Positions 1-10,425 of a stretch of 64,000 nucleotides of DNA are shown here, one piece after another; the first letter of the stretch is position 1, and each line of letters opens with the position of its first letter. The DNA is taken from positions 3,897,501-3,961,500 of the forward strand of contig OX453282.1 in the NCBI GenBank assembly GCA_949710005.1. The letters run 5' to 3'. The stretch comes from Ricordea florida (lineage: Eukaryota > Cnidaria > Anthozoa > Corallimorpharia > Ricordeidae). Position numbers and translations under genes: made by a program. The notes beneath the pieces are model-generated. The model did not search any database and was not told the DNA's origin. It saw only the letters and a program-made list of their open reading frames with translations.

Positions 1-28
1 AAGGTGACGGCGTATTGGGATGTACTAG

Positions 29-400
29 GAGCTCATAACCAGGAGCGTTCCTCTGTGTTGGGTGGTGTCCGCAGCACAGTAGCAGACGTGGTTATTTTTA
101 GAACTCGTGAAAGCGGTTTCCGCCATTATGAATTACATTTAAATTATTCTTTATATTATAAAATTATTCATTTATATTTTGAAATATATATTTCCCGTGA
201 AAGCGGTTTCCGCCATTATAAAAGCGACAGTAGAAATTCGTGTCAGAAATGAACATGTACGTAGAGCAATTTGATTGGTCGTTGCAATAATATATTTGTT
301 TGCTTTGCCGCGAAATAGAAGTTAAAAATAGCACCACCTACTACTGTGCTGGGACAAAGGGCTGATATGGGAGAGGAACGCTCCTGGTCATGGGCACCTG
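29..400. repeat. Imperfect inverted repeat, possible small MITE
   Basis: Bases 29-90 and 330-400 are imperfect reverse complements; both contain CCAGGAGCGTTCCTCT and CAGCACAGTAG. Between them a 24-bp unit containing GAAAGCGGTTTCCGCC occurs twice (106-129 and 196-219), separated by AT-rich sequence. This looks like a short non-coding transposon, but no clear TSD was found and the ends are uncertain. Confidence 0.35.
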
Positions 401-619
401 GATGTACCTATTTTCGTGGAGCACTTGCAAGTAAGAACCAACAGAGTTGACACTAGTTTTGTAGGGAACTGTCCCTAGATGGACAACAGAAAGCAGAAAG
501 AAGAGGAAAAGACTTAAAAGTACGCGCCTTTGCAAACCGTTGAGCTCAAGAGGGTTCAAGATTCGACAGCTCAATATCGCGACTATTCAAGGAGTCTGAA
601 GAAAGAAGTCAAGACATTA

Positions 620-914
620 GGGACGGACCATTAGAAAAGTGATGGGGGGGGGAGGTGGGGAATTTTCAGCTTGCACGAATTTTTTTTTCGCTCACTGCTT
701 TTGCAGGAATTTTTTTTTTCAGGTGAACCTCTCTGCACGAATTTTCTTTACTACGTGTGAAAAAGTCACAATTGGACCTTCCTTCTGCATGAATTTTTTT
801 TTACCTTCTTCTTTGCATGAATTTTTTTTTTTTGTCATTTTGCCTTGCATGAATTTTTTTTTGTTTTTTTCCCCACCCCCTCCCCTCCCCATCACTTTTC
901 TAATGGTCCGTCCC
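620..914 (+). mobile_element. Harbinger-like MITE, copy 1
   Basis: The 295-bp element has TIRs beginning GGGACGGACCATTAGAAAAG and is flanked by TTA at 617-619 and 915-917. A 3-bp TWA duplication with GGG termini is typical of PIF/Harbinger elements. The interior is several repeats of a TGCATGAATTT-like unit with long T runs. It codes for nothing convincing. A second copy, in opposite orientation, is at 3725-4008. Confidence 0.75.
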
Positions 915-917
915 TTA

Positions 918-1630
918 GTGGGCTCAGATAGGTACCGAGAGGTACTCAGAAGAATGCAGAAAGCCGTCCTGAGCCACACCCTTCACATCGCTAAAACATT
1001 CAAACTGTGATGTACTAACCACTTGGACCCCCATGGGGCACTAATAATTAATAATACATAATTAGCACTTAGCATATATTATTAGGATAGATAATTTATT
1101 TTATTAATTTTACGCAATTTTATTCCTATCTTATGTAAATTCGTAAATTTTGAGATAATACTGGCTAAGGTTCACACGCTCAGTATGTGTGATTAGGATC
1201 GGCGGTCGTTGAAGAGGTTCCCGAGTTTTCTTTGTTGAGACTGCTTTTGAACAAGTAAGTTGGCTTTGTTACAAAAAGTTGTTTTTGTTTATTTATGGGC
1301 GAACCGGATTACCGATTTCCGGTTGACACGCTCACGCTAATTCACATTTTGTCGTAGTGATGTCATTGTTGGTGCGGAAACCGGAGATTGTGCACAAACA
1401 GGAAACGAACATTCTTTAAAAGAAAATGTTTTTGAGTAAAGAGCCTGACTTTAAGTTGAGTTGACCAAGATATTTTATATATGTTATGGTGATACGGTGT
1501 CATATTTAGTTGCTACATAATTAGGAGGTTTTTATTGCATTGTTAGGTTCCCAGTCATTTTGGTTATAGTCTTTTTAGTCATCTATTGTAAATGCTGTAG
1601 TATACACGGTTAATAGCAAACTAGAATATC
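918..1630. other. Non-coding host sequence
   Basis: AT-rich sequence without a convincing reading frame, RNA gene or repeat. It follows the MITE and precedes the transmembrane reading frame on the minus strand. Confidence 0.4.
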
Positions 1631-1957
1631 CTAACAAAGGTCCACATTACCTTCTTCATTTGTACCAGTTACGCGTGGGTCTCCAGTCGATTCATACTTC
1701 AAATCTTTATTGCCCGGTCCAAACATTGCCACCAGAATTGCCACGACTGCGATCAACAGCAAAACTACAACTATAACGACAATAAATTTAACGGGTGACA
1801 CAGTCACCTTTCTGTTCCAAAAGCTCTGTGTGGACCCTTTGGTAGAACTCGAATTTTCCAGTGTTGGTTCGGGTGTTGTCGTGTTATTTTCGGTCTTCTC
1901 GTCTTCAACGTGCGTTACATCGTACGATTCATTTACATGGAAGTTAATTTGAGGCAT
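1631..1957 (-). CDS. Possible host exon for a single-pass membrane protein
   Basis: A 108-residue frame starts with ATG. Residues 1-50 are acidic and rich in Thr/Ser/Asn, with NNTT and NSSS sequons. About residues 56-80 form one strong hydrophobic segment (FIVVIVVVLLLIAVVAILVA), followed by a short polar tail. The layout would suit a type II membrane protein whose cytoplasmic N-terminus precedes a signal anchor, or a first exon. GAAG|GTAATG near the end could be a splice donor, so the real product may continue. No family was recognised. A frame this long with a coherent membrane layout is unlikely to be chance, but there is no homology support. Confidence 0.45.
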   Translation of the reverse strand: MPQINFHVNESYDVTHVEDEKTENNTTTPEPTLENSSSTKGSTQSFWNRKVTVSPVKFIVVIVVVLLLIAVVAILVAMFGPGNKDLKYESTGDPRVTGTNEEGNVDLC

Positions 1958-3161
1958 CTTCGGGCTTTCGCAGTGTTTTCAGTCTGACTGTGATCGGCAA
2001 ACTTTGCTGCGAACACTGTTTGTCCGGGTAACTAAGTGAGACGCCCGTTTAAATCGGTTTTGCTTTCATCGCTCGAACGTCATCAACTTACCGTCGGTTT
2101 AAGACACATGAGAGGAAATCCTGTGAGTGATTCAGTCAGTATGTACGTGATGACATTGCAACACAGCTTAAGTTTCCTAAATTCCATCTTCTTCGCCTGA
2201 AGCTTTTAGCCTCCTTACATTGGGCAGCTGATGATCAAAGGATTTAGAGTGAGAGTGGGATACATGACCACAAGTAAATGTTTCAAAGACTAAAACGCGC
2301 GAGCCGGGAGAAAGGGTGCAGTTTACACGAAGTCTTTTTAGAAACGCCCATCAGATCATCAGACGAAAAAAATTGAGAGATTAAACGAACTATTCGTTAA
2401 AGTTCTGCCGTCATATGAAAATGAAAAGGACAACTGTTCAAGTGTTATCTCCACAGCAAATCAGATCGTTAACACACGAATTTCTGGCTTCTAGGCCGTT
2501 TCAACAATGACCTTCAGTAACAACTTAAGGTCTCTTAGAAGCTTTAATTTCGCTGTGAAAAATCTGTTTATCTGAGAAGTTACGCTGGTACTTGTTTTGT
2601 CTTACCTGGTTTTGCCGGTCTAGAGTGTGACGCCAATGAATCAATTTATGACGCATCGTCGGGGATGATATGAAATAAGTATGCATGCGTCGCGTAGGAC
2701 CAAAAGGTCAGTAGCAATTCGTCTTATAATTCCTAGGAATCTTCGACGCTTTTTAATTTCTAATCAAATTAAGGTTCTCATTACCTGGACACTGGAAAGA
2801 AATTAGAACACTATAGGGACGGGGTGCGTAGGAAATGGACTTCTTTTTTCCCATGAAATGAAAGAGAACGCTTAATCGAAGGTTATTTTAAAAAAGAAAG
2901 GTTCCACCAGAGTTAATAGAGGGAAAAGCCGGAATTTCAAAGACTGATGTTATTGTTGTGGTTTTTGCTTGTTCACATGATTCTGAACGTGTACACTGAT
3001 TTCAACACGGCGTCTCCTCCCTTAACTCTGGCTTCACACAGCTCTTAGAAACCTCTAATGTCACGAATTCCTATGCAGAGACCGATTTTTTCTCGGGGAG
3101 GAGAGGCTGAGATGGAATTTCGGTTTTGCTTTCTTCGTTCAGTCATAAGTCTCCGTCGAGG
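1958..3161. other. Non-coding host sequence
   Basis: No convincing gene or structured repeat was seen. The first part could hold the promoter and 5' leader of the minus-strand frame at 1631-1957. Confidence 0.35.
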
Positions 3162-3179
3162 TAATAAATAATAATAATA

Positions 3180-3210
<31 letters not shown>
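3162..3210. repeat. (TAA)n microsatellite
   Basis: Near-perfect TAA/ATA trinucleotide run with one TAG interruption, next to LINE-derived sequence. Such arrays often mark LINE 3' tails. Confidence 0.85.
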
Positions 3211-3211
<1 letters not shown>

Positions 3212-3405
3212 TTTATTAACGTGTCAGATTATATAGCAGTTTCCCACTAATTAAGGGCACCTATCTACACTAAACTTAACATAAAATGAAATGAAAAGTA
3301 TATAAATATATATTGTGTATATCATATACTACTCCCACCCCTTTATCCCCAAATGATAAAAATTTTACCTATAACCCACCCCCTGACTTTTTCCAAAGCC
3401 TATTT

Positions 3406-3660
3406 CTATAGCGTATCGACTACCAAAATGTCAAATCGATCATCCAAAAGCCATGTTTTAATCTCATGGAACTTAAAACCAGCTATGGAGTCTACATTAA
3501 TATAGCCAATCTTTACATTAGCACGGTGTTTCTGCAACACGGTATCAAACTCGTTCCACATTTCGTTTTGATTGTCCGAGTCACAGAGGAGTCGGAATCG
3601 ACGTAAGAGCTTTGCTGATAACACTCGGCGGTTAGCCTTGATAGAGAACACAGCCCACAA
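3406..3660 (-). pseudogene. LINE endonuclease-domain fragment
   Basis: The 84-residue frame contains NVDSIAGFKFHEIKTWLL followed by DRFDILVV, which resembles the start of the apurinic-type endonuclease (EEP fold) of CR1/L2-like LINE retrotransposons. It ends before the catalytic centre, so it is a fragment. The PHD-finger fragment of a similar LINE lies at 4180-4367 on the same strand, with a LINE C-terminal fragment and a MITE between them. The two outer pieces may be one LINE copy broken by later insertions. Confidence 0.6.
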
Positions 3661-3724
3661 GTCCAGTTACAACATCAGTCATCAGTCCTTTATGCCCAGT
3701 GGCGCATAGGGCATCAACAATTAA

Positions 3725-4008
3725 GGGACGGACCATTAGAAAAGTGATGGGGGTGGGGAAAAAAACAAAAAAAAATTCATGCAAGCGAAAATGCCAAAAA
3801 AAAAAAATCCATGCAAAGAAGAAGGTAAAAAAAAAATTCATGCAGAAGGAAGGTCCAATTGTGACTTTTTCACACGTAGTAAAAAAAAATTCGTGCAGAG
3901 GGGTTCACCTAAAAAAAAAAAATTCCTGCACAAGCAGTGAGCGAAAAAAAAATTCGTGCAAGCTGAAAATTCCCCACCCTCCCCATCACTTTTCTAATGG
4001 TCCGTCCC
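3725..4008 (-). mobile_element. Harbinger-like MITE, copy 2
   Basis: A 284-bp relative of the element at 620-914 in opposite orientation, with the same GGGACGGACCATTAG termini. It is flanked by TAA at 3722-3724 and 4009-4011. The interior repeats (TTCATGCA-like units with A runs) are the reverse complement of copy 1. Confidence 0.75.
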
Positions 4009-4011
4009 TAA

Positions 4012-4175
4012 GTCGCGTCCATTCCTGTCGGTCCTTTGCAAGCCGTGAAGCTTGCCCCCAGGTAAGATTTAGAGACTGAAGTTCTGCTTCCGCAGTTCTT
4101 CTCCAGGTGGATTTTGGACGACCTCGTTTTCTTTGACCCTCTGGTGTCCATCCAGTTACATGCTTGGTTATATGA
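4012..4175 (-). pseudogene. LINE open reading frame C-terminal fragment
   Basis: The minus strand encodes a segment with KRGRPKSTWRRTAEAE and LAKDRQEWTRL. This pattern is common at the C-terminal end of non-LTR retrotransposon polyproteins. It abuts the MITE and has no upstream reverse transcriptase, so it is a remnant. The exact boundary with the PHD-finger fragment is uncertain. Confidence 0.5.
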
Positions 4176-4179
4176 ATAG

Positions 4180-4367
4180 TATTGGAAGCAAGCTTTAGTG
4201 ATGTACAAACACTTTGCGTGAAACCAACCACTGCATTCAGCACACAAGATGGCGTCCTGATTCCTTCGTATTGCTTTATTGCACTCGTTATAGGAAAACT
4301 TGGGAGCCTTGGGCCTTGGAGACCCAGAATTAGTAGCAACATCTCCGCAAAGCGGCAACCGACTCAC
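4180..4367 (-). pseudogene. LINE N-terminal PHD-like zinc-finger fragment
   Basis: The frame contains CNKAIRRNQDAILCAECSGW then FHAKCL, a Cys4-His-Cys arrangement like the PHD-type finger near the N-terminus of CR1-like LINE proteins. The preceding SRLPLCGDVATNSGS also fits that family. No intact continuation is present. Confidence 0.55.
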
Positions 4368-4418
4368 ATGAAACGATACTCTATGAAATGATACTCTAAG
4401 TTGTAACGCTTAACAATG

Positions 4419-5065
4419 TCAGCAAGAGGAGAGGTCTATAGTAGGTATAAAAAGAGGGCCAAGGACTGATCCCTGTGGGACGCCACGTTCCAAGAAACGT
4501 TGAGAGGATCTGCATTTATTGACGTTAACAAACTGTTTTCGTGATGTTAAATAAGATCTTAGCCAGGTGAGTACTGTTCCCTTGATCCCAAAGCGACTAG
4601 ATAACCTTGATAATAAGATGGAATGCTCCACGGTATCAAAGGCGGCAGATAGGTCGAGTAGAAGTAGAATAACAGAGTTATTGTTATCAATAGCAGTGAG
4701 AATATCATTGTGTACGCTTTATAGGCGGAATGAAATGTCTCGTTAAGGTGGTGCCTCAGTATACGGTCGTTTAATTGCGAAGCAACAGCCTTCTCTATTA
4801 GCTTGGACACAAACGTTAGATTTGAGATTGGGCGGAAATTTTGTAATTGCTCAAAATCAGCATCTTGTTTGTCTTGAGAAGCGGTTTTAATACAGCAACT
4901 TTCAAAGCATGTGGCATCACACCATTCTTGAGGGACATGTTTATAATCGATGTTAGTGTAGGTAGGATGATGGGAAAGCATGTTTTTAGAACAGATGCTG
5001 GGAAGTGGATCAAGTTCACATGATTTTGTTAATGTCTTCACAGCAAATTGTTTTACCATATCCAA
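4419..5065 (-). pseudogene. LINE reverse transcriptase remnant
   Basis: Two overlapping minus-strand frames carry reverse transcriptase signatures in order: NFRPISNLTFVSKLIEKAVA, then [16 protein letters not shown] and [12 protein letters not shown]. These match the fingers/palm region of CR1/L2-like LINEs. The YxDD region is missing and at least one frame shift separates the parts, so the copy is dead. Confidence 0.75.
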
Positions 5066-5151
5066 AGTAACTTGTTGAAAGTTTTCAATCTGCGCATCAC
5101 ACAGAGGTCTGCCAGTAGTAATACTGCACCGGAAACAATCGACTCCATCGC

Positions 5152-5193
5152 CTGAAGAAGACTAGCAGCAAGCAGTCGAAACGTCGCGACCAT
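5152..5193 (+). ncRNA. Candidate hammerhead-ribozyme-like motif
   Basis: CTGAAGA (fits the CUGANGA core) is followed by a GACT/AGTC stem around a 10-base loop and then GAAAC. This is the order of a hammerhead ribozyme core. Penelope-like elements are known to carry such ribozymes, and a similar motif lies in the Penelope-like insertion at 62089-62674. The helix III/cleavage-site geometry is not clear by eye. Confidence 0.3.
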
Positions 5194-5199
5194 CACCCA

Positions 5200-6113
5200 A
5201 GTGACTCCGTCGTGAGACCATAGAACTAATTTACATTATCATTGAAGTTGCCACGATGAATAACAATCTTTCCCATAACACGAGTTATAAGTGAATACTT
5301 TGAAATTTTCTTTTTGTTTCTCTCATTAATTTCTCTTCTCATTTTAATTTGTTTTATATTTTATGTTCTTCTTTTATAAATATTATCATTACTCTCTATC
5401 AATTTACCATGAAGCCTCTGGATTTCCTTGATCGTTACCGGATGCGGTTGTGCAATGACTCTAAATCCACTACTATCCTCGATACAAAAAGACATATTTG
5501 GTTTTATTTTGACCTTTTTTCACAATGACTGGTTTTATTTAGATAGTACAAAACGACACTTGAGACAACTGTTACACTAATACTAGACTAGACTATGTTT
5601 AATTCATATCCCCAATTTCATAACCCACTGTTATTAATATTCATTGTTTTTTTCTTGCCCTTTTAAGTTAACAAAAGGTTGAGATCACTGCAAAGCAATG
5701 TTTGCTCCCTCATTTTAATTACACCATTATACTTAATAGTCACTTTCCCTGTTATACACTCATCCACTCCTAATACCCACTGTACAGTGGTGGCTTGGGA
5801 ACGCAGTACGTTGAGGATCCCATTGCATACAACACCATGAAAGCCACAAAAGTTACTAGAAAACGTCTGTTCTTTTCTCTCTTTTTTGTATTGTATTGTC
5901 ATTTTTTTCAATTTTGCACGTATTTACGTTAAATATTCTTGAAGCGTAAGTTTACATTGGTCCAGCAAGTAAAACTACGAATTGAAATACGCTCAACTTA
6001 AATAACAAGCCATTTAAGACCCCATTAACGTTTCTGCTTTGAAAGAGGAGGAACTTAAAAGATGCCTTAGCCTCAAAAGTAGAAAAGTATCGTATGAGTC
6101 TTGAACTATTTTC
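5200..6113. other. Non-coding host sequence
   Basis: AT-rich sequence with short frames only. The longest, minus strand 5663-5911, has no recognisable feature. This is the left host flank of element D; AGGGT at 6114-6118 is the left copy of D's putative TSD. Confidence 0.4.
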
Positions 6114-6118
6114 AGGGT

Positions 6119-7640
6119 CTTAAGAGCGAATGCACACAAAAATCGAGCAAGGTGCGGCCACAACTCAAAACCTAACCTACCCTTATTTTGAGTCTAAAGC
6201 AAGATTTTAGTTAGATTAAGAAGGTTCTGGGGTTTATTTTGTGAGTTAGATCGAATTTTGTGACAAAATCGAAATTTTCGATTTCGACGGTTTGACGCCT
6301 CAATTTACTGCGAAATTTATTGGTCTAAAAAATTGCCTCGCGACGGCCGAATAAACTTTTTACCGACGATTTTATACTTAATTCAGTAAAATCAAATAGC
6401 TGACAGTAATCTAAGACATTTCCGGATTAAATACGGATTTCGTGACAAGGTTCAAGAGCTTTGTTTAGTAGGTACTTGACAACAGGGTAATTTAGGGGCA
6501 AAATTAAACTCCAATTCTACATAAGGGGCCATTCTTCAAATAGCCCCAAAATCAGATTTTGAGCTCTAGAGATGTTATATTTCACCATTTCATATATGTT
6601 CAATAAGGTTTTTGAGCGAGCGCCTCAGATTTAGTCGACCAATTTGCTCAATTTCATGTAATTTGCTACGTGATGCGGTGATGCGATAGTTCAGTTGATC
6701 CCGATCATGTTACTTTATCACGTAAACAAAGTCACCGATGAGCCAGGAATGGGACAATAGGAATTATTTTTGACCATATTTGTTCAACATCAGGCTTACC
6801 TTGATTAAGAGTTGGGTTTCCGATCAAAAATTTGCTTCTGGGATAAACTTGTTTTGTCTTTCAAACTCCGTTACGCACGACCTAAGCTACCGGTCGTTGT
6901 CCATTCAAAACACCAGGAAAACAATGAAGATAGACCAGAAAATACAGCAGGAACGTATCCCAGCAGCTTAAGAATAATTATTGTTACTTTTGACACAGTC
7001 TAGGTTTTAAATGTCCTCGAAATACAAGCCAAATCCACAGGCTCTTTGACAGCTAGGCAACGTGAAATCAAAGAGGTTAACGCACGCCGTTGACTGTGTT
7101 GCGTGACATCACGCCCCTAATTGCGTCCCGTATCCTGTCTAAAATAATACCTTTATATCCTGCAAAACTGAAACTTTGAAAGGATGCATCCATTCTTTTT
7201 TTAAATAGCACAGTTCGCGGTCTGAAATAAGTCTCAAAGAGACAGAAGGCGGGACATGCTTCACATAACTAAAACGCCGGTTGCGTCCTAGATCTCTCTT
7301 TGGGTTTCTTTACAGAATTAGTCAGGGACGGACAGAAAAGTAACAAGAGTAAAAACAAAGCTCTCCACAAAACGTTGTTGCTGCTTGTCATATTTCTTTA
7401 GATTGCCTTGTCTAACTTACTGATTTAGTCGATTTTCCTATTGCTGTTTTTCACTTGTCACATGACATTAGAATTTCACCGTAATATTCACACAAATCTT
7501 AATCATGCCCCATAGTTATAGTGATAAAACGATCAGGCCAGGATCAGGTCCACTTCGCTGTCAAAACCGGAAAACGTGAACAGTAGCGCAGCCCCTAGAA
7601 CCCGGAACTAGGAAGAAACCAGGAAAAATCGCCCAAAAGC
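6119..7640 (+). repeat. Element D left TIR
   Basis: Inverted copy of 51505-53077. Matching landmarks include GAATGCACACAAAAATCGAG at the tip and GTCAAAACCGGAAAACGTGA near the inner end. The arms differ by scattered substitutions and short indels. The short frames inside the two arms are mirror copies of each other and do not look coding. Confidence 0.85.
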
Positions 7641-7660
7641 AGCAAAAACCAGTAAAATCC

Positions 7661-8101
7661 CGGGGGGGGGGGTACTTGGGTTAATGTTTGCTGGGTGTGC
7701 GCCGCTGCCCTCTCAGAGCCCCCACCCCATTTCAGTCTATTTTTTGGCCAATTATAGACCCTATCTTAGTCACTTTTTGGAAAATGTAATTTTTGCGATC
7801 CCAACTTAGTCACTTTCTATTTATGCATCTACCTTGTTACCTTGGTTTCAAGAACGGAATATAATGCGGTCAATGCAAGCTTATTGTTAAATTTAATAAA
7901 CAACTTTCTGATCTTTTTAACCGAGAATCTTCCCATTTTTATTCCTTATTAACCCCCAAAATTCGAACATTTGCGACCCAATTCTAGTAACTCTGTTGAA
8001 AATGCGACCCCATTATAGTCACTGCAGTTGTGAAAATGCGACCCCATCCAGCGGCACATCCCCATTGGGCTCCTGTATTTTAAAGGAAGTACCCCCCCGG
8101 G
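7661..8101. mobile_element. Small non-coding transposon (MITE) in element D
   Basis: A 441-bp insertion has inverted ends CGGGGGGGTACTT / AAGTACCCCCCCGGG, and AGTAAAATCC occurs on both sides (7651-7660 and 8102-8111). A duplication of 8-10 bp would suit a hAT- or Mutator-derived MITE, but the flank is itself rich in AAAATCC repeats, so the TSD length is uncertain. The interior repeats a GACCCCATTATAGTCACT-like phrase. Confidence 0.6.
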
Positions 8102-8111
8102 AGTAAAATCC

Positions 8112-8439
8112 AGAAAAATCACACTAAAGCCCCAAAATCCGATTAAAAAGAAACAAAATCGGATCCAAAATCTCAAAAATCAGATCCAAAAATCCCAAAA
8201 ATCAAAATCAAAATCCCAAAAATAAAAATCCAAATTCTCCAAAAATTAAAATCATAATTTGATGCAAATTTATCAGAACGAACCTTGAAAACCACCCAAC
8301 CCACGTGCACAGTTTCAGCTAATTTTTGGTATAATATCTATGGAAGGCATATATACATTCCAACATTTTGCTTTTCTTAACCATTCATAGATCCAACTTA
8401 TATGTTGTTGGTATATTTTCACGGCTTTAAATATCATCA
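8112..8439. repeat. AAAATCC-rich simple sequence in element D
   Basis: Degenerate tandem phrases such as AAAATCCCAAAAATC run to about 8260, then AT-rich sequence leads into the capsid fragment. No gene is seen. Confidence 0.5.
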
Positions 8440-8568
8440 CTAAAATTGAAATTGATAGATATGATAGATTTGATTTATATATGACATACAAAGTCCTTTA
8501 CTTATCCCAAAAAGAAAGACGTGACCAATTAAGACAGGGTATATCAAACGAAAACATCCGAAGATTGC
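8440..8568 (+). pseudogene. Element D capsid gene, 5' fragment
   Basis: The frame RYDRFDLYMTYKVLYL then RRDQLRQGISNENIRRLR aligns with residues around 100-145 of the element A capsid protein (RLKQGISSENMRKLRTNAG). The gene continues without a frame break in the fragment at 51127, once one copy of ATTGC is discounted. The N-terminal ~100 codons are missing or unrecognisable. Confidence 0.75.
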
Positions 8569-9176
8569 AGAGAGATGTAAAAAGCGGGGGCTAGGACAAA
8601 AATTTTATCAAGAATTTATCAGAGATTTTATCAGAGATTTTATTAGATATTTTATAATTTTATCAAGAATTTATCAGAGATTTTATCAGAGATTTTATTG
8701 GATATTTTATAATTTTATCAAGAATTTATCAGAGATTTTATTAGATATTTTATAATTTTATCAAGAATTTATCAGAGATTTTATCAGAGATTTTATTAGA
8801 TATTTTATAATTTTATTAAGAATTTATCAGAGATTTTATCAGAGATTTTATTAGATATTTTATAATTTTGTCCCAGGATTTCAAAAAAATTTGAAAAATG
8901 ATTTAAAGATTTGTGTATACAGTAATAAAGATGGAGAAGCAATCAGTCAAACAACTGAAACAACTTGCCAAAGAGCGGGGTATTCCAAGATATTATTGGT
9001 TGACTAGACCAGAACTAATTGAAGCTCTAACACAACTACAAGTCCCTGAAAATAACACCAGACCCACAACCTTACCTGAACAGATCCAAACACTACAACC
9101 TCCACCTATCCCAACCCCTAGAAATAATATCCCCAACCAACCGCAAAGACTCATTCTTGATGAACCGGTACCAGAG
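8569..9176 (+). repeat. Element C left TIR (608 bp)
   Basis: Inverted copy of 50617-51126. The 98-bp length difference equals the difference between the tandem-repeat arrays in the two arms. The TIR extends into coding sequence: it includes the first ~82 codons of the Cys/His-repeat gene and, at the other end, of the polymerase gene. Confidence 0.9.
8603..8865 (+). repeat. 55-bp tandem repeat array, five copies
   Basis: Five head-to-tail units built on TTTATCAAGAATTTATCAGA and ending in TATTTTATAA; four are 55 bp and one is 43 bp. The matching array in the right TIR (50928-51092) has three units. Related ATCAAGGATTTATC phrases occur in the TIR of element A. The AT-rich array near a terminus could be a replication or protein-binding site; that is inference. 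Confidence 0.9.
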
Positions 9177-9491
9177 GATAAAACAAAAAATAATAAGTAT
9201 AAGTGTGTTCATGGAAAGTATAAATATCAATGTAAGGATTGTAAGGGATCTCAAATATGCTCCCATAATCGAAGGAGAAACATATGTAAAGAATGCAATG
9301 GTTATAATATTTGTAAGCATAAACGGGTGAGGTATATGTGTAAAGAATGCAAGGGGAAAGGAATATGTGAACACAACAGACAGAAGGCGCAATGTAAAGA
9401 GTGTGGGGGATCTCAAATATGTGAACACAACAGACAGAAGGCGCAATGTAAAAAATGTCACACAACACAAGATACAAAACAAAAACATTAA
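8931..9491 (+). CDS. Element C Cys/His-repeat protein with SAP-like N-terminus
   Basis: The chosen start is the ATG at 8931 (MEKQSVKQLKQLAKERGIPR), 35 bases after TTTAAAGATTT; the frame is open upstream only through a GTG. Residues ~3-35 resemble a SAP/LEM-like two-helix DNA-binding fold. A Pro/Gln-rich linker follows, then about five units of roughly 17 residues of the pattern C-x-H-x(6-7)-C-K-x-C-x-G-x-x-I, a likely serial zinc-binding array. The first ~82 residues are encoded in the TIR and are the same as the N-terminus of this element's polymerase. Function is unknown; a role at the element's DNA ends is inferred. It is convergent with the ~515-aa protein gene. Confidence 0.8.
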   Translation: MEKQSVKQLKQLAKERGIPRYYWLTRPELIEALTQLQVPENNTRPTTLPEQIQTLQPPPIPTPRNNIPNQPQRLILDEPVPEDKTKNNKYKCVHGKYKYQCKDCKGSQICSHNRRRNICKECNGYNICKHKRVRYMCKECKGKGICEHNRQKAQCKECGGSQICEHNRQKAQCKKCHTTQDTKQKH

Positions 9492-9521
9492 GTTATATAA
9501 CGCAAGTCAGTGTTACATAAC
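9492..9521. terminator. Hairpin between convergent genes, element C
   Basis: GTTATATAAC and GTTACATAAC form a near-perfect stem just after the stop of the Cys/His-repeat gene. Equivalent hairpins lie at the same place in A (23341-23370) and B (26308-26336). Position between convergent genes suggests 3'-end formation; untested. Confidence 0.45.
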
Positions 9522-9562
9522 AAAATTTACATACAATCATAATCACGTGAAATACTCATGAA

Positions 9563-10425
9563 CTACCGAAATAGATACCACGCTAATCCACCAGTGACAA
9601 TTATAAATGCTAATATATTCTTTTCATGCTGCGTTGAGTCTATATTATTTTCATGTTTCGTTGAGTCTGTTTGCGTTGAGTCTGTTTTCATTGATGGTTT
9701 TGGTTTAGTTTCAGTTCTATGCGGTAACTTTATCTTTGAAGATCCCATGTTATGTTTTATTCCAACCTGTTTTGCTTCAGTGTTTAGGGAATTATTCACC
9801 CCAAATTTCATATCACTACTAGCTTTCATAAGTTTGTTATTAAAACCAGTCACGCTCTCAGTGTTGATTATCATATTACTAGGCATTAGCCATACACCTG
9901 GAGCAATAGCTAAATCAAGCCGTAATTTCGCTTCTTGGACAGCTAATTGATACCTTTGGATCGAACTAGAAATGTCATTTTCAATCACACTACTTTCAAA
10001 TAAAGCCAAGAATTCTTGTTGAGTCTCGATCGCTCCACCACCATTACCATAAATCGAGTTTCTAGTGTTAACTTGCGCCCCCAATATGCAGTAAACAAAA
10101 GCTTCAGCAGATCGATTCAATCTACCAAGTCCAGCTTTAGTGAGTCCATGTCCACTTGTTGGGATAAACCAAGCATATTTGAAATCAGCAAAATCGTCAT
10201 TACGGATGAATGAGATGAGATTACCTTTTTCTTTCTTACCACCTTCATCAGCGAATTTACCACCTTCACCAGGCCACTGATCAGCTTCATCATCATAGTT
10301 CCTTACCTTATGAACATTTTGATAACCACCACCCTCTCCATGATATCCAGAACTATAATCAAGGAATATATCACCTAAACCTCTGTTTCGACCACCTGTC
10401 CATCTAAAGTCAGAGTTTTTTGAGA
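9563..10425 (-). pseudogene. Element C ~515-aa membrane protein, 3' part
   Basis: C-terminal portion of the gene whose 5' part is at 24110-24799; element A separates them. It carries the conserved FRWTGGRNRGLGDIF start, the GHGLTKAGLGRLNRSAEAFV core, and the C-terminal hydrophobic anchor FIIVTGGLAWYLFR. 690 and 863 bases, less one 5-bp TSD copy, give a multiple of three, so the gene was open before A inserted. See the element A copy (21585-23141) for the domain description. Confidence 0.9.

Noticed and set aside
719..979. Lys/Phe-rich frames over the MITE at 620-914 (both strands)
   Set aside because: They arise from homopolymer-rich MITE repeats and are not conserved as protein.
6780..7003. 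Two short frames in D's left TIR and their mirror copies at 52183-52406
   Set aside because: They are conserved only because the TIR arms are copies; they lack coding-like features.
8603..8865. CRISPR-like array
   Set aside because: The units are directly adjacent without spacers, and the setting is eukaryotic.
9093..9488. Minus-strand frames opposite the Cys/His-repeat gene
   Set aside because: They mirror the repeated units of the real gene and have no promoter motif or conserved features of their own.
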